Part shown: in pieces, positions 29,131-45,147 of the stretch
How positions within the stretch are numbered: position 1 is the first letter of the stretch
Layout of the letters: each line of letters begins with the position of its first letter
From: Hyaloperonospora brassicae
Lineage: Eukaryota; Oomycota; Peronosporomycetes; Peronosporales; Peronosporaceae
NCBI GenBank assembly: GCA_947650285.1
Contig: CANTFL010001479.1
Location: 62,001-126,000, forward strand
Direction: 5' to 3'
DNA: 64,000 nucleotides
Notes under the pieces: generated by a model
Database searches by the model: none
Told to the model about the DNA's origin: nothing
What the model saw: the letters and a program-made list of their open reading frames with translations, nothing else
Made by a program: the position numbers and the translations under genes

Positions 29131-29900
29131 CCACACCAGCAGTCGCGATCACTACTGATACTGATAGATCGGATACATACCTGATCACTGATCACGATCT
29201 CGATCGCTTCCTGATCGTGATCGCCTTGCTGATCGCGGATCACATGGTGTGCTCCACACCAACTTGGAGGATCGCGATCACATACCTGATCACTGATCAC
29301 GATCTCGATCGCTTCCTGATCGTGATCGCCTTGCTGATCGCGGATCACATGGTGTGCTCCACACCAGCTTGATCGCGATCACTACCTGATCATGATACGA
29401 TCTCGATCATACCTGATCACTGATCACGATCTCGATCGCTTCCTGATCGTGATCGCCTTGCTGATCGCGGATCACATGGTGTGCTCCACACCAACTTGAT
29501 CGCGATCACCTACCTGATCATGAGATGGATTACCTGATCACTGATCACGATCTCGATCGCTTCCTGATCGTGATCGCCTTGCTGATCGCGGATCACATGG
29601 TGTGCTCCACACCAACTTGATCGCGATCACCTAGTGGAATACCTGATCACTGATCACGATCTCGATCGCTTCCTGATCGTGATCGCCTTGCTGATCGCGG
29701 ATCACATGGTGTGCTCCACACCAACTTGATCGGAAGATAGCGATCGCGATCACATACCTGATCACTGATCACGATCTCGATCGCTTCCTGATCGTGATCG
29801 CCTTGCTGATCGCGGATCACATGGTGTGCTCCACACCAACTTGATCGCGATCACCTACTGATCATGATAGATCGCGATCACATACCTGATCACTGATCAC
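29131..29900. repeat. Satellite zone 3: disordered transition
   Basis: Seven successive units carry different small insertions or deletions, all in the A module (for example around 29148-29178, 29384-29412, 29517-29531, 29628-29641, 29732-29750, 29855-29875), while modules B and C stay identical to the consensus. Unit length drifts from 101 toward 132 bp across the zone. Confidence 0.85.
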
Positions 29901-32900
29901 GATCTCGATCGCTTCCTGATCGTGATCGCCTTGCTGATCGCGGATCACATGGTGTGCTCCACACCAACTTGATCGCGATCACCTACCTGATCAATGATCA
30001 CGATCGCGATCACATACCTGATCACTGATCACGATCTCGATCGCTTCCTGATCGTGATCGCCTTGCTGATCGCGGATCACATGGTGTGCTCCACACCAAC
30101 TTGATCGCGATCACCTACCTGATCAATGATCACGATCGCGATCACATACCTGATCACTGATCACGATCTCGATCGCTTCCTGATCGTGATCGCCTTGCTG
30201 ATCGCGGATCACATGGTGTGCTCCACACCAACTTGATCGCGATCACCTACCTGATCACTGATAGATCGCGATCACATACCTGATCACTGATCACGATCTC
30301 GATCGCTTCCTGATCGTGATCGCCTTGCTGATCGCGGATCACATGGTGTGCTCCACACCAACTTGATCGCGATCACCTACCTGATCATGATCACGATCGC
30401 GATCACATACCTGATCACTGATCACGATCTCGATCGCTTCCTGATCGTGATCGCCTTGCTGATCGCGGATCACATGGTGTGCTCCACACCAACTTGATCG
30501 CGATCACCTACCTGATCACTGATCACGATCGCGATCACATACCTGATCACTGATCACGATCTCGATCGCTTCCTGATCGTGATCGCCTTGCTGATCGCGG
30601 ATCACATGGTGTGCTCCACACCAACTTGATCGCGATCACCTACCTGATCACTGATCACGATCGCGATCACATACCTGATCACTGATCACGATCTCGATCG
30701 CTTCCTGATCGTGATCGCCTTGCTGATCGCGGATCACATGGTGTGCTCCACACCAACTTGATCGCGATCACCTACCTGATCATGATCACGATCGCGATCA
30801 CATACCTGATCACTGATCACGATCTCGATCGCTTCCTGATCGTGATCGCCTTGCTGATCGCGGATCACATGGTGTGCTCCACACCAACTTGATCGCGATC
30901 ACCTACCTGATCACTGACCACGATCGCGATCACATACCTGATCACTGATCACGATCTCGATCGCTTCCTGATCGTGATCGCCTTGCTGATCGCGGATCAC
31001 ATGGTGTGCTCCACACCAACTTGATCGCGATCACCTACCTGATCACTGATCACGATGGATGATCGCGATCACATACCTGATCACTGATCACGATCTCGAT
31101 CGCTTCCTGATCGTGATCGCCTTGCTGATCGCGGATCACATGGTGTGCTCCACACCAACTTGATCGCGATCACCTACCTGATCAATGATCACGATCGCGA
31201 TCACATACCTGATCACTGATCACGATCTCGATCGCTTCCTGATCGTGATCGCCTTGCTGATCGCGGATCACATGGTGTGCTCCACACCAACTTGATCGCG
31301 ATCACCTACCTGATCACTGATCACGATCGCGATCACATACCTGATCACTGATCACGATCTCGATCGCTTCCTGATCGTGATCGCCTTGCTGATCGCGGAT
31401 CACATGGTGTGCTCCACACCAACTTGATCGCGATCACCTACCTGATCAATGATCACGATCGCGATCACATACCTGATCACTGATCACGATCTCGATCGCT
31501 TCCTGATCGTGATCGCCTTGCTGATCGCGGATCACATGGTGTGCTCCACACCAACTTGATCGCGATCACCTACCTGATCACTGATCACGATCGCGATCAC
31601 ATACCTGATCACTGATCACGATCTCGATCGCTTCCTGATCGTGATCGCCTTGCTGATCGCGGATCACATGGTGTGCTCCACACCAACTTGATCGCGATCA
31701 CCTACCTGATCAATGATCACGATCGCGATCACATACCTGATCACTGATCACGATCTCGATCGCTTCCTGATCGTGATCGCCTTGCTGATCGCGGATCACA
31801 TGGTGTGCTCCACACCAACTTGATCGCGATCACCTACCTGATCAATGATCACGATCGCGATCACATACCTGATCACTGATCACGATCTCGATCGCTTCCT
31901 GATCGTGATCGCCTTGCTGATCGCGGATCACATGGTGTGCTCCACACCAACTTGATCGCGATCACCTACCTGATCACTGATCACGATCGCGATCACATAC
32001 CTGATCACTGATCACGATCTCGATCGCTTCCTGATCGTGATCGCCTTGCTGATCGCGGATCACATGGTGTGCTCCACACCAACTTGATCGCGATCACCTA
32101 CCTGATCAATGATCACGATACCTGATCACTGATCACGATCTCGATCGCTTCCTGATCGTGATCGCCTTGCTGATCGCGGATCACATGGTGTGCTCCACAC
32201 CAACTTGATCGCGATCACCTGATCTGATCACGATCGCGATACCTGATCACTGATCACGATCTCGATCGCTTCCTGATCGTGATCGCCTTGCTGATCGCGG
32301 ATCACATGGTGTGCTCCACACCAACTTGATCGCGATCACCTACCTGATCACTGATCACGATCGCGATCACATACCTGATCACTGATCACGATCTCGATCG
32401 CTTCCTGATCGTGATCGCCTTGCTGATCGCGGATCACATGGTGTGCTCCACACCAACTTGATCGCGATCACCTACCTGATCAATGATCACGATGATCGCG
32501 ATCACATACCTGATCACTGATCACGATCTCGATCGCTTCCTGATCGTGATCGCCTTGCTGATCGCGGATCACATGGTGTGCTCCACACCAACTTGATCGC
32601 GATCACCTACCTGATCACTGATCACGATCGCGATCACATACCTGATCACTGATCACGATCTCGATCGCTTCCTGATCGTGATCGCCTTGCTGATCGCGGA
32701 TCACATGGTGTGCTCCACACCAACTTGATCGCGATCACCTACCTGATCAATGATCACGATCGCGATCACATACCTGATCACTGATCACGATCTCGATCGC
32801 TTCCTGATCGTGATCGCCTTGCTGATCGCGGATCACATGGTGTGCTCCACACCAACTTGATCGCGATCACCTACCTGATCACTGATCACGATCGCGATCA

Positions 32901-35900
32901 CATACCTGATCACTGATCACGATCTCGATCGCTTCCTGATCGTGATCGCCTTGCTGATCGCGGATCACATGGTGTGCTCCACACCAACTTGATCGCGATC
33001 ACCTACCTGATCAATGATCACGATCGCGATCACATACCTGATCACTGATCACGATCTCGATCGCTTCCTGATCGTGATCGCCTTGCTGATCGCGGATCAC
33101 ATGGTGTGCTCCACACCAACTTGATCGCGATCACCTACCTGATCACTGATCACGATCGCGATCACATACCTGATCACTGATCACGATCTCGATCGCTTCC
33201 TGATCGTGATCGCCTTGCTGATCGCGGATCACATGGTGTGCTCCACACCAACTTGATCGCGATCACCTACCTGATCAATGATCACGATCGCGATCACATA
33301 CCTGATCACTGATCACGATCTCGATCGCTTCCTGATCGTGATCGCCTTGCTGATCGCGGATCACATGGTGTGCTCCACACCAACTTGATCGCGATCACCT
33401 ACCTGATCACTGATCACGATCGCGATCACATACCTGATCACTGATCACGATCTCGATCGCTTCCTGATCGTGATCGCCTTGCTGATCGCGGATCACATGG
33501 TGTGCTCCACACCAACTTGATCGCGATCACCTACCTGATCAATGATCACGATCGCGATCACATACCTGATCACTGATCACGATCTCGATCGCTTCCTGAT
33601 CGTGATCGCCTTGCTGATCGCGGATCACATGGTGTGCTCCACACCAACTTGATCGCGATCACCTACCTGATCACTGATCACGATCGCGATCACATACCTG
33701 ATCACTGATCACGATCTCGATCGCTTCCTGATCGTGATCGCCTTGCTGATCGCGGATCACATGGTGTGCTCCACACCAACTTGATCGCGATCACTACTTT
33801 CTCATACCTGATCACTGATCACGATCTCGATCGCTTCCTGATCGTGATCGCCTTGCTGACCGCGGATCACATGGTGTGCTCCACACCAACTTGATCGCGA
33901 TCACCTACCTGATCACTATCACGATCCGATACCTACCTGATCACTGATCACGATCGCGATCACATACCTGATCACTGATCACGATCTCGATCGCTTCCTG
34001 ATCGTGATCGCCTTGCTGATCGCGGATCACATGGTGTGCTCCACACCAACTTGATCGCGATCACCTACCTGATCAATGATCACGATCGCGATCACATACC
34101 TGATCACTGATCACGATCTCGATCGCTTCCTGATCGTGATCGCCTTGCTGATCGCGGATCACATGGTGTGCTCCACACCAACTTGATCGCGATCACCTAC
34201 CTGATCACTGATCACGATCGCGATCACATACCTGATCACTGATCACGATCTCGATCGCTTCCTGATCGTGATCGCCTTGCTGACCGCGGATCACATGGTG
34301 TGCTCCACACCAACTTGATCGCGATCACCTACCTGATCACTGATCAGACGGCTACCTGATCACTGATCACGATCGCGATCACATACCTGATCACTGATCA
34401 CGATCTCGATCGCTTCCTGATCGTGATCGCCTTGCTGATCGCGGATCACATGGTGTGCTCCACACCAACTTGATCGCGATCACCTACCTGATCAATGATC
34501 ACGATCGCGATCACATACCTGATCACTGATCACGATCTCGATCGCTTCCTGATCGTGATCGCCTTGCTGATCGCGGATCACATGGTGTGCTCCACACCAA
34601 CTTGATCGCGATCACCTACCTGATCAATGATCACGATCGCGATCACATACCTGATCACTGATCACGATCTCGATCGCTTCCTGATCGTGATCGCCTTGCT
34701 GATCGCGGATCACATGGTGTGCTCCACACCAACTTGATCGCGATCACCTACCTGATCACTGATCACGATCGCGATCACATACCTGATCACTGATCACGAT
34801 CTCGATCGCTTCCTGATCGTGATCGCCTTGCTGATCGCGGATCACATGGTGTGCTCCACACCAACTTGATCGCGATCACCTACCTGATCACTGATCACGA
34901 TCGCGATCACATACCTGATCACTGATCACGATCTCGATCGCTTCCTGATCGTGATCGCCTTGCTGATCGCGGATCACATGGTGTGCTCCACACCAACTTG
35001 ATCGCGATCACCTACCTGATCAATGATCACGATCGCGATCACATACCTGATCACTGATCACGATCTCGATCGCTTCCTGATCGTGATCGCCTTGCTGATC
35101 GCGGATCACATGGTGTGCTCCACACCAACTTGATCGCGATCACCTACCTGATCAATGATCACGATCGCGATCACATACCTGATCACTGATCACGATCTCG
35201 ATCGCTTCCTGATCGTGATCGCCTTGCTGACCGCGGATCACATGGTGTGCTCCACACCAACTTGATCGCGATCACCTACCTGATCACTGATCACGATCGC
35301 GATCACATACCTGATCACTGATCACGATCTCGATCGCTTCCTGATCGTGATCGCCTTGCTGACCGCGGATCACATGGTGTGCTCCACACCAACTTGATCG
35401 CGATCACCTACCTGATCAATGATCACGATCGCGATCACATACCTGATCACTGATCACGATCTCGATCGCTTCCTGATCGTGATCGCCTTGCTGATCGCGG
35501 ATCACATGGTGTGCTCCACACCAACTTGATCGCGATCACCTACCTGATCACTGACCACGATCGCGATCACATACCTGATCACTGATCACGATCTCGATCG
35601 CTTCCTGATCGTGATCGTCTTGCTGACCGCGGATCACATGGTGTGCTCCACACCAACTTGATCGCGATCACCTACCTGATCACTGATCACGATCTCGATC
35701 GCTTCCTGATCGTGATCGCCTTGCTGATCGCGGATCACATGGTGTGCTCCACACCAACTTGATCGCGATCACCTACCTGATCAATGATCACGATCGCGAT
35801 CACATACCTGATCACTGATCACGATCTCGATCGCTTCCTGATCGTGATCGCCTTGCTGATCGCGGATCACATGGTGTGCTCCACACCAACTTGATCGCGA

Positions 35901-36376
35901 TCACCTACCTGATCACTGATCACGATCGCGATCACCTACCTGATCACTGATCACGATCGCGATCACATACCTGATCACTGATCACGATCTCGATCGCTTC
36001 CTGATCGTGATCGCCTTGCTGACCGCGGATCACATGGTGTGCTCCACACCAACTTGATCGCGATCACCTACCTGATCAATGATCACGATCGCGATCACAT
36101 ACCTGATCACTGATCACGATCTCGATCGCTTCCTGATCGTGATCGCCTTGCTGACCGCGGATCACATGGTGTGCTCCACACCAACTTGATCGCGATCACC
36201 TACCTGATCACTGACCACGATCGCGATCACATACCTGATCACTGATCACGATCTCGATCGCTTCCTGATCGTGATCGCCTTGCTGACCGCGGATCACATG
36301 GTGTGCTCCACACCAACTTGATCGCGATCACCTACCTGATCACTGATCACGATCTCGATCGCTTCCTGATCGTGAT

Positions 36377-36395
36377 TTGTGAGGATATGTTAAAA
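36377..36395. repeat. Aberrant satellite unit with module C replaced
   Basis: After gatcgtgat of module B the unit continues with ttgtgaggatatgttaaaa and then rejoins aacttgatcgcg, skipping module C. A related aberrant unit sits at 45119-45147. Confidence 0.85.
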
Positions 36396-39300
36396 CTTGA
36401 TCGCGATCACATACCTGATCACTGATCACGATCTCGATCGCTTCCTGATCGTGATCGCCTTGCTGATCGCGGATCACATGGTGTGCTCCACACCAACTTG
36501 ATCGCGATCACCTACCTGATCAATGATCACGATCGCGATCACATACCTGATCACTGATCACGATCTCGATCGCTTCCTGATCGTGATCGCCTTGCTGACC
36601 GCGGATCACATGGTGTGCTCCACACCAACTTGATCGCGATCACCTACCTGATCACTGATCACGATCGCGATCACATACCTGATCACTGATCACGATCTCG
36701 ATCGCTTCCTGATCGTGATCGCCTTGCTGATCGCGGATCACATGGTGTGCTCCACACCAACTTGATCGCGATCACCTACCTGATCAATGATCACGATCGC
36801 GATCACATACCTGATCACTGATCACGATCTCGATCGCTTCCTGATCGTGATCGCCTTGCTGATCGCGGATCACATGGTGTGCTCCACACCAACTTGATCG
36901 CGATCACCTAGCTGATCACTGATCACGATCGCGATCACATACCTGATCACTGATCACGATCTCGATCGCTTCCTGATCGTGATCGTCTTGCTGATCGCGG
37001 ATCACATGGTGTGCTCCACACCAACTTGATCGCGATCACCTACCTGATCACTGATCACGATCGCGATCACATACCTGATCACTGATCACGATCTCGATCG
37101 CTTCCTGATCGTGATCGCCTTGCTGATCGCGGATCACATGGTGTGCTCCACACCAACTTGATCGCGATCACCTACCTGATCACTGATCACGATCGCGATC
37201 ACATACCTGATCACTGATCACGATCTCGATCGCTTCCTGATCGTGATCGCCTTGCTGATCGCGGATCACATGGTGTGCTCCACACCAACTTGATCGCGAT
37301 CACCTACCTGATCACTGATCACGATCGCGATCACATACCTGATCACTGATCACGATCTCGATCGCTTCCTGATCGTGATCGCCTTGCTGATCGCGGATCA
37401 CATGGTGTGCTCCACACCAACTTGATCGCGATCACCTACCTGATCACTGATCACGATCGCGATCACATACCTGATCACTGATCACGATCTCGATCGCTTC
37501 CTGATCGTGATCGCCTTGCTGACCGCGGATCACATGGTGTGCTCCACACCAACTTGATCGCGATCACCTACCTGATCACTGATCACGATCGCGATCACAT
37601 ACCTGATCACTGATCACGATCTCGATCGCTTCCTGATCGTGATCGCCTTGCTGACCGCGGATCACATGGTGTGCTCCACACCAACTTGATCGCGATCACC
37701 TACCTGATCAATGATCACGATCGCGATCACATACCTGATCACTGATCACGATCTCGATCGCTTCCTGATCGTGATCGCCTTGCTGACCGCGGATCACATG
37801 GTGTGCTCCACACCAACTTGATCGCGATCACCTACCTGATCACTGATCACGATCGCGATCACATACCTGATCACTGATCACGATCTCGATCGCTTCCTGA
37901 TCGTGATCGCCTTGCTGATCGCGGATCACATGGTGTGCTCCACACCAACTTGATCGCGATCACCTACCTGATCACTGATCACGATCGCGATCACATACCT
38001 GATCACTGATCACGATCTCGATCGCTTCCTGATCGTGATCGCCTTGCTGATCGCGGATCACATGGTGTGCTCCACACCAACTTGATCGCGATCACCTACC
38101 TGATCACTGATCACGATCGCGATCACATACCTGATCACTGATCACGATCTCGATCGCTTCCTGATCGTGATCGCCTTGCTGATCGCGGATCACATGGTGT
38201 GCTCCACACCAACTTGATCGCGATCACCTACCTGATCACTGATCACGATCGCGATCACATACCTGATCACTGATCACGATCTCGATCGCTTCCTGATCGT
38301 GATCGCCTTGCTGATCGCGGATCACATGGTGTGCTCCACACCAACTTGATCGCGATCACCTACCTGATCACTGATCACGATCGCGATCACATACCTGATC
38401 ACTGATCACGATCTCGATCGCTTCCTGATCGTGATCGCCTTGCTGACCGCGGATCACATGGTGTGCTCCACACCAACTTGATCGCGATCACCTACCTGAT
38501 CACTGATCACGATCGCGATCACATACCTGATCACTGATCACGATCTCGATCGCTTCCTGATCGTGATCGCCTTGCTGACCGCGGATCACATGGTGTGCTC
38601 CACACCAACTTGATCGCGATCACCTACCTGATCACTGATCACGATCGCGATCACATACCTGATCACTGATCACGATCTCGATCGCTTCCTGATCGTGATC
38701 GCCTTGCTGATCGCGGATCACATGGTGTGCTCCACACCAACTTGATCGCGATCACCTACCTGATCAATGATCACGATCGCGATCACATACCTGATCACTG
38801 ATCACGATCTCGATCGCTTCCTGATCGTGATCGCCTTGCTGATCGCGGATCACATGGTGTGCTCCACACCAACTTGATCGCGATCACCTACCTGATCACT
38901 GATCACGATCGCGATCACATACCTGATCACTGATCACGATCTCGATCGCTTCCTGATCGTGATCGCCTTGCTGACCGCGGATCACATGGTGTGCTCCACA
39001 CCAACTTGATCGCGATCACCTACCTGATCACTGATCACGATCGCGATCACATACCTGATCACTGATCACGATCTCGATCGCTTCCTGATCGTGATCGCCT
39101 TGCTGACCGCGGATCACATGGTGTGCTCCACACCAACTTGATCGCGATCACCTACCTGATCACTGATCACGATCGCGATCACATACCTGATCACTGATCA
39201 CGATCTCGATCGCTTCCTGATCGTGATCGCCTTGCTGATCGCGGATCACATGGTGTGCTCCACACCAACTTGATCGCGATCACCTACCTGATCAATGATC

Positions 39301-42300
39301 ACGATCGCGATCACATACCTGATCACTGATCACGATCTCGATCGCTTCCTGATCGTGATCGCCTTGCTGATCGCGGATCACATGGTGTGCTCCACACCAA
39401 CTTGATCGCGATCACCTACCTGATCACTGACCACGATCGCGATCACATACCTGATCACTGATCACGATCTCGATCGCTTCCTGATCGTGGTCGTCTTGCT
39501 GACCGCGGATCACATGGTGTGCTCCACACCAACTTGATCGCGATCACCTACCTGATCACTGATCACGATCTCGATCGCTTCCTGATCGTGATCGCCTTGC
39601 TGATCGCGGATCACATGGTGTGCTCCACATCAACTTGATCGCGATCACCTACCTGATCACTGATCACGATCTCGATCGCTTCCTGATCGTGATCGCCTTG
39701 CTGATCGCGGATCACATGGTGTGCTCCACACCAACTTGATCGCGATCACCTACCTGATCAATGATCACGATCGCGATCACATACCTGATCACTGATCACG
39801 ATCTCGATCGCTTCCTGATCGTGATCGCCTTGCTGACCGCGGATCACATGGTGTGCTCCACACCAACTTGATCGCGATCACCTACCTGATCACTGATCAC
39901 GATCGCGATCACATACCTGATCACTGATCACGATCTCGATCGCTTCCTGATCGTGATCGCCTTGCTGACCGCGGATCACATGGTGTGCTCCACACCAACT
40001 TGATCGCGATCACCTACCTGATCAATGATCAGATCGCGATCACCTACCTGATCACTGATCACGATCGCGATCACATACCTGATCACTGATCACGATCTCG
40101 ATCGCTTCCTGATCGTGATCGCCTTGCTGATCGCGGATCACATGGTGTGCTCCACACCAACTTGATCGCGATCACCTACCTGATCACTGATCACGATCGC
40201 GATCACATACCTGATCACTGATCACGATCTCGATCGCTTCCTGATCGTGATCGCCTTGCTGACCGCGGATCACATGGTGTGCTCCACACCAACTTGATCG
40301 CGATCACCTACCTGATCAATGATCACGATCGCGATCACATACCTGATCACTGATCACGATCTCGATCGCTTCCTGATCGTGATCGCCTTGCTGACCGCGG
40401 ATCACATGGTGTGCTCCACACCAACTTGATCGCGATCACCTACCTGATCACTGATCACGATCGCGATCACATACCTGATCACTGATCACGATCTCGATCG
40501 CTTCCTGATCGTGATCGCCTTGCTGATCGCGGATCACATGGTGTGCTCCACACCAACTTGATCGCGATCACCTACCTGATCAATGATCACGATCGCGATC
40601 ACATACCTGATCACTGATCACGATCTCGATCGCTTCCTGATCGTGATCGCCTTGCTGATCGCGGATCACATGGTGTGCTCCACACCAACTTGATCGCGAT
40701 CATCTAGCTGATCACTGACCACGATCGCGATCACATACCTGATCACTGATCACGATCTCGATCGCTTCCTGATCGTGGTCGTCTTGCTGACCGCGGATCA
40801 CATGGTGTGCTCCACACCAACTTGATCGCGATCACCTACCTGATCACTGATCACGATCTCGATCGCTTCCTGATCGTGATCGCCTTGCTGATCGCGGATC
40901 ACATGGTGTGCTCCACACCAACTTGATCGCGATCACCTACCTGATCACTGATCACGATCTCGATCGCTTCCTGATCGTGATCGCCTTGCTGATCGCGGAT
41001 CACATGGTGTGCTCCACACCAACTTGATCGCGATCACCTACCTGATCACTGATCACGATCGCGATCACATACCTGATCACTGATCACGATCTCGATCGCT
41101 TCCTGATCGTGATCGCCTTGCTGATCGCGGATCACATGGTGTGCTCCACACCAACTTGATCGCGATCACCTACCTGATCACTGATCACGATCTCGATCGC
41201 TTCCTGATCGTGATCGCCTTGCTGATCGCGGATCACATGGTGTGCTCCACACCAACTTGATCGCGATCACCTACCTGATCAATGATCACGATCGCGATCA
41301 CATACCTGATCACTGATCACGATCTCGATCGCTTCCTGATCGTGATCGCCTTGCTGACCGCGGATCACATGGTGTGCTCCACACCAACTTGATCGCGATC
41401 ACCTACCTGATCACTGATCACGATCGCGATCACATACCTGATCACTGATCACGATCTCGATCGCTTCCTGATCGTGATCGCCTTGCTGACCGCGGATCAC
41501 ATGGTGTGCTCCACACCAACTTGATCGCGATCACCTACCTGATCAATGATCACGATCGCGATCACATACCTGATCACTGATCACGATCTCGATCGCTTCC
41601 TGATCGTGATCGCCTTGCTGACCGCGGATCACATGGTGTGCTCCACACCAACTTGATCGCGATCACCTACCTGATCACTGATCACGATCGCGATCACATA
41701 CCTGATCACTGATCACGATCTCGATCGCTTCCTGATCGTGATCGCCTTGCTGACCGCGGATCACATGGTGTGCTCCACACCAACTTGATCGCGATCACCT
41801 ACCTGATCACTGATCACGATCGCGATCACATACCTGATCACTGATCACGATCTCGATCGCTTCCTGATCGTGATCGCCTTGCTGACCGCGGATCACATGG
41901 TGTGCTCCACATCAACTTGATCGCGATCACCTACCTGATCACTGATCACGATCTCGATCGCTTCCTGATCGTGATCGCCTTGCTGATCGCGGATCACATG
42001 GTGTGCTCCACACCAACTTGATCGCGATCACCTACCTGATCACTGATCACGATCGCGATCACATACCTGATCACTGATCACGATCTCGATCGCTTCCTGA
42101 TCGTGATCGCCTTGCTGACCGCGGATCACATGGTGTGCTCCACACCAACTTGATCGCGATCACCTACCTGATCACTGATCACGATCGCGATCACATACCT
42201 GATCACTGATCACGATCTCGATCGCTTCCTGATCGTGATCGCCTTGCTGATCGCGGATCACATGGTGTGCTCCACACCAACTTGATCGCGATCACCTACC

Positions 42301-45118
42301 TGATCAATGATCACGATCGCGATCACATACCTGATCACTGATCACGATCTCGATCGCTTCCTGATCGTGATCGCCTTGCTGATCGCGGATCACATGGTGT
42401 GCTCCACACCAACTTGATCGCGATCACCTACCTGATCAATGATCACGATCGCGATCACATACCTGATCACTGATCACGATCTCGATCGCTTCCTGATCGT
42501 GATCGCCTTGCTGATCGCGGATCACATGGTGTGCTCCACACCAACTTGATCGCGATCATCTAGCTGATCACTGATCACGATCGCGATCACATACCTGATC
42601 ACTGATCACGATCTCGATCGCTTCCTGATCGTGGTCGTCTTGCTGACCGCGGATCACATGGTGTGCTCCACACCAACTTGATCGCGATCACCTACCTGAT
42701 CACTGATCACGATCTCGATCGCTTCCTGATCGTGATCGCCTTGCTGATCGCGGATCACATGGTGTGCTCCACACCAACTTGATCGCGATCACCTACCTGA
42801 TCACTGATCACGATCTCGATCGCTTCCTGATCGTGATCGCCTTGCTGATCGCGGATCACATGGTGTGCTCCACACCAACTTGATCGCGATCACCTACCTG
42901 ATCAATGATCACGATCGCGATCACATACCTGATCACTGATCACGATCTCGATCGCTTCCTGATCGTGATCGCCTTGCTGACCGCGGATCACATGGTGTGC
43001 TCCACACCAACTTGATCGCGATCACCTACCTGATCACTGATCACGATCGCGATCACATACCTGATCACTGATCACGATCTCGATCGCTTCCTGATCGTGA
43101 TCGCCTTGCTGACCGCGGATCACATGGTGTGCTCCACACCAACTTGATCGCGATCACCTACCTGATCACTGATACGATCGCGATCACCTACCTGATCACT
43201 GATCACGATCGCGATCACATACCTGATCACTGATCACGATCTCGATCGCTTCCTGATCGTGATCGCCTTGCTGATCGCGGATCACATGGTGTGCTCCACA
43301 CCAACTTGATCGCGATCACCTACCTGATCACTGATCACGATCGCGATCACATACCTGATCACTGATCACGATCTCGATCGCTTCCTGATCGTGGTCGCCT
43401 TGCTGACCGCGGATCACATGGTGTGCTCCACACCAACTTGATCGCGATCACCTACCTGATCACTGATCACGATCTCGATCGCTTCCTGATCGTGATCGCC
43501 TTGCTGATCGCGGATCACATGGTGTGCTCCACACCAACTTGATCGCGATCACATACCTGATCACTGATCACGATCTCGATCGCTTCCTGATCGTGATCGC
43601 CTTGCTGATCGCGGATCACATGGTGTGCTCCACACCAACTTGATCGCGATCACCTACCTGATCAATGATCACGATCGCGATCACATACCTGATCACTGAT
43701 CACGATCTCGATCGCTTCCTGATCGTGATCGCCTTGCTGACCGCGGATCACATGGTGTGCTCCACACCAACTTGATCGCGATCACCTACCTGATCACTGA
43801 TCACGATCGCGATCACATACCTGATCACTGATCACGATCTCGATCGCTTCCTGATCGTGATCGCCTTGCTGATCGCGGATCACATGGTGTGCTCCACACC
43901 AACTTGATCGCGATCACCTACCTGATCAATGATCACGATCGCGATCACATACCTGATCACTGATCACGATCTCGATCGCTTCCTGATCGTGATCGCCTTG
44001 CTGATCGCGGATCACATGGTGTGCTCCACATCAACTTGATCGCGATCACCTACCTGATCAATGATCACGATCGCGATCACATACCTGATCACTGATCACG
44101 ATCTCGATCGCTTCCTGATCGTGATCGCCTTGCTGATCGCGGATCACATGGTGTGCTCCACACCAACTTGATCGCGATCATCTAGCTGATCACTGACCAC
44201 GATCGCGATCACATACCTGAGCACTGATCACGATCTCGATCGCTTCCTGATCGTGGTCGTCTTGCTGACCGCGGATCACATGGTGTGCTCCACACCAACT
44301 TGATCGCGATCACCTACCTGATCACTGATCACGATCTCGATCGCTTCCTGATCGTGATCGCCTTGCTGATCGCGGATCACATGGTGTGCTCCACACCAAC
44401 TTGATCGCGATCACCTACCTGATCACTGATCACGATCTCGATCGCTTCCTGATCGTGATCGCCTTGCTGATCGCGGATCACATGGTGTGCTCCACACCAA
44501 CTTGATCGCGATCACCTACCTGATCACTGATCACGATCGCGATCACATACCTGATCACTGATCACGATCTCGATCGCTTCCTGATCGTGATCGCCTTGCT
44601 GACCGCGGATCACATGGTGTGCTCCACACCAACTTGATCGCGATCACCTACCTGATCACTGATCACGATCGCGATCACATACCTGATCACTGATCACGAT
44701 CTCGATCGCTTCCTGATCGTGATCGCCTTGCTGACCGCGGATCACATGGTGTGCTCCACACCAACTTGATCGCGATCACCTACCTGATCACTGATCACGA
44801 TCGCGATCACCTACCTGATCACTGATCACGATCGCGATCACATACCTGATCACTGATCACGATCTCGATCGCTTCCTGATCGTGATCGCCTTGCTGATCG
44901 CGGATCACATGGTGTGCTCCACACCAACTTGATCGCGATCATCTACCTGATCACTGACCACGATCGCGATCACATACCTGATCACTGATCACGATCTCGA
45001 TCGCTTCCTGATCGTGGTCGTCTTGCTGACCGCGGATCACATGGTGTGCTCCACACCAACTTGATCGCGATCACCTACCTGATCACTGATCACGATCTCG
45101 ATCGCTTCCTGATCGTGA

Positions 45119-45147
45119 TTTGTGATGGGATAATGGTGTGTCAAAAC
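45119..45147. repeat. Second aberrant satellite unit
   Basis: After module B the sequence runs ttgtgatgggataatggtgt, then gtcaaaacttg. It shares the ttgtga start and the aaaacttg end with the unit at 36377 but keeps a piece of module C (atggtgtg). The two are 8,742 bp apart and are the only such units seen. Confidence 0.85.

Noticed and set aside
26788..29372. Open frames of 68-115 codons inside the satellite, some on both strands
   Set aside because: They arise only where single-base insertions change the frame of the 101-bp unit, which is not a multiple of three. The predicted peptides are just translated repeat.
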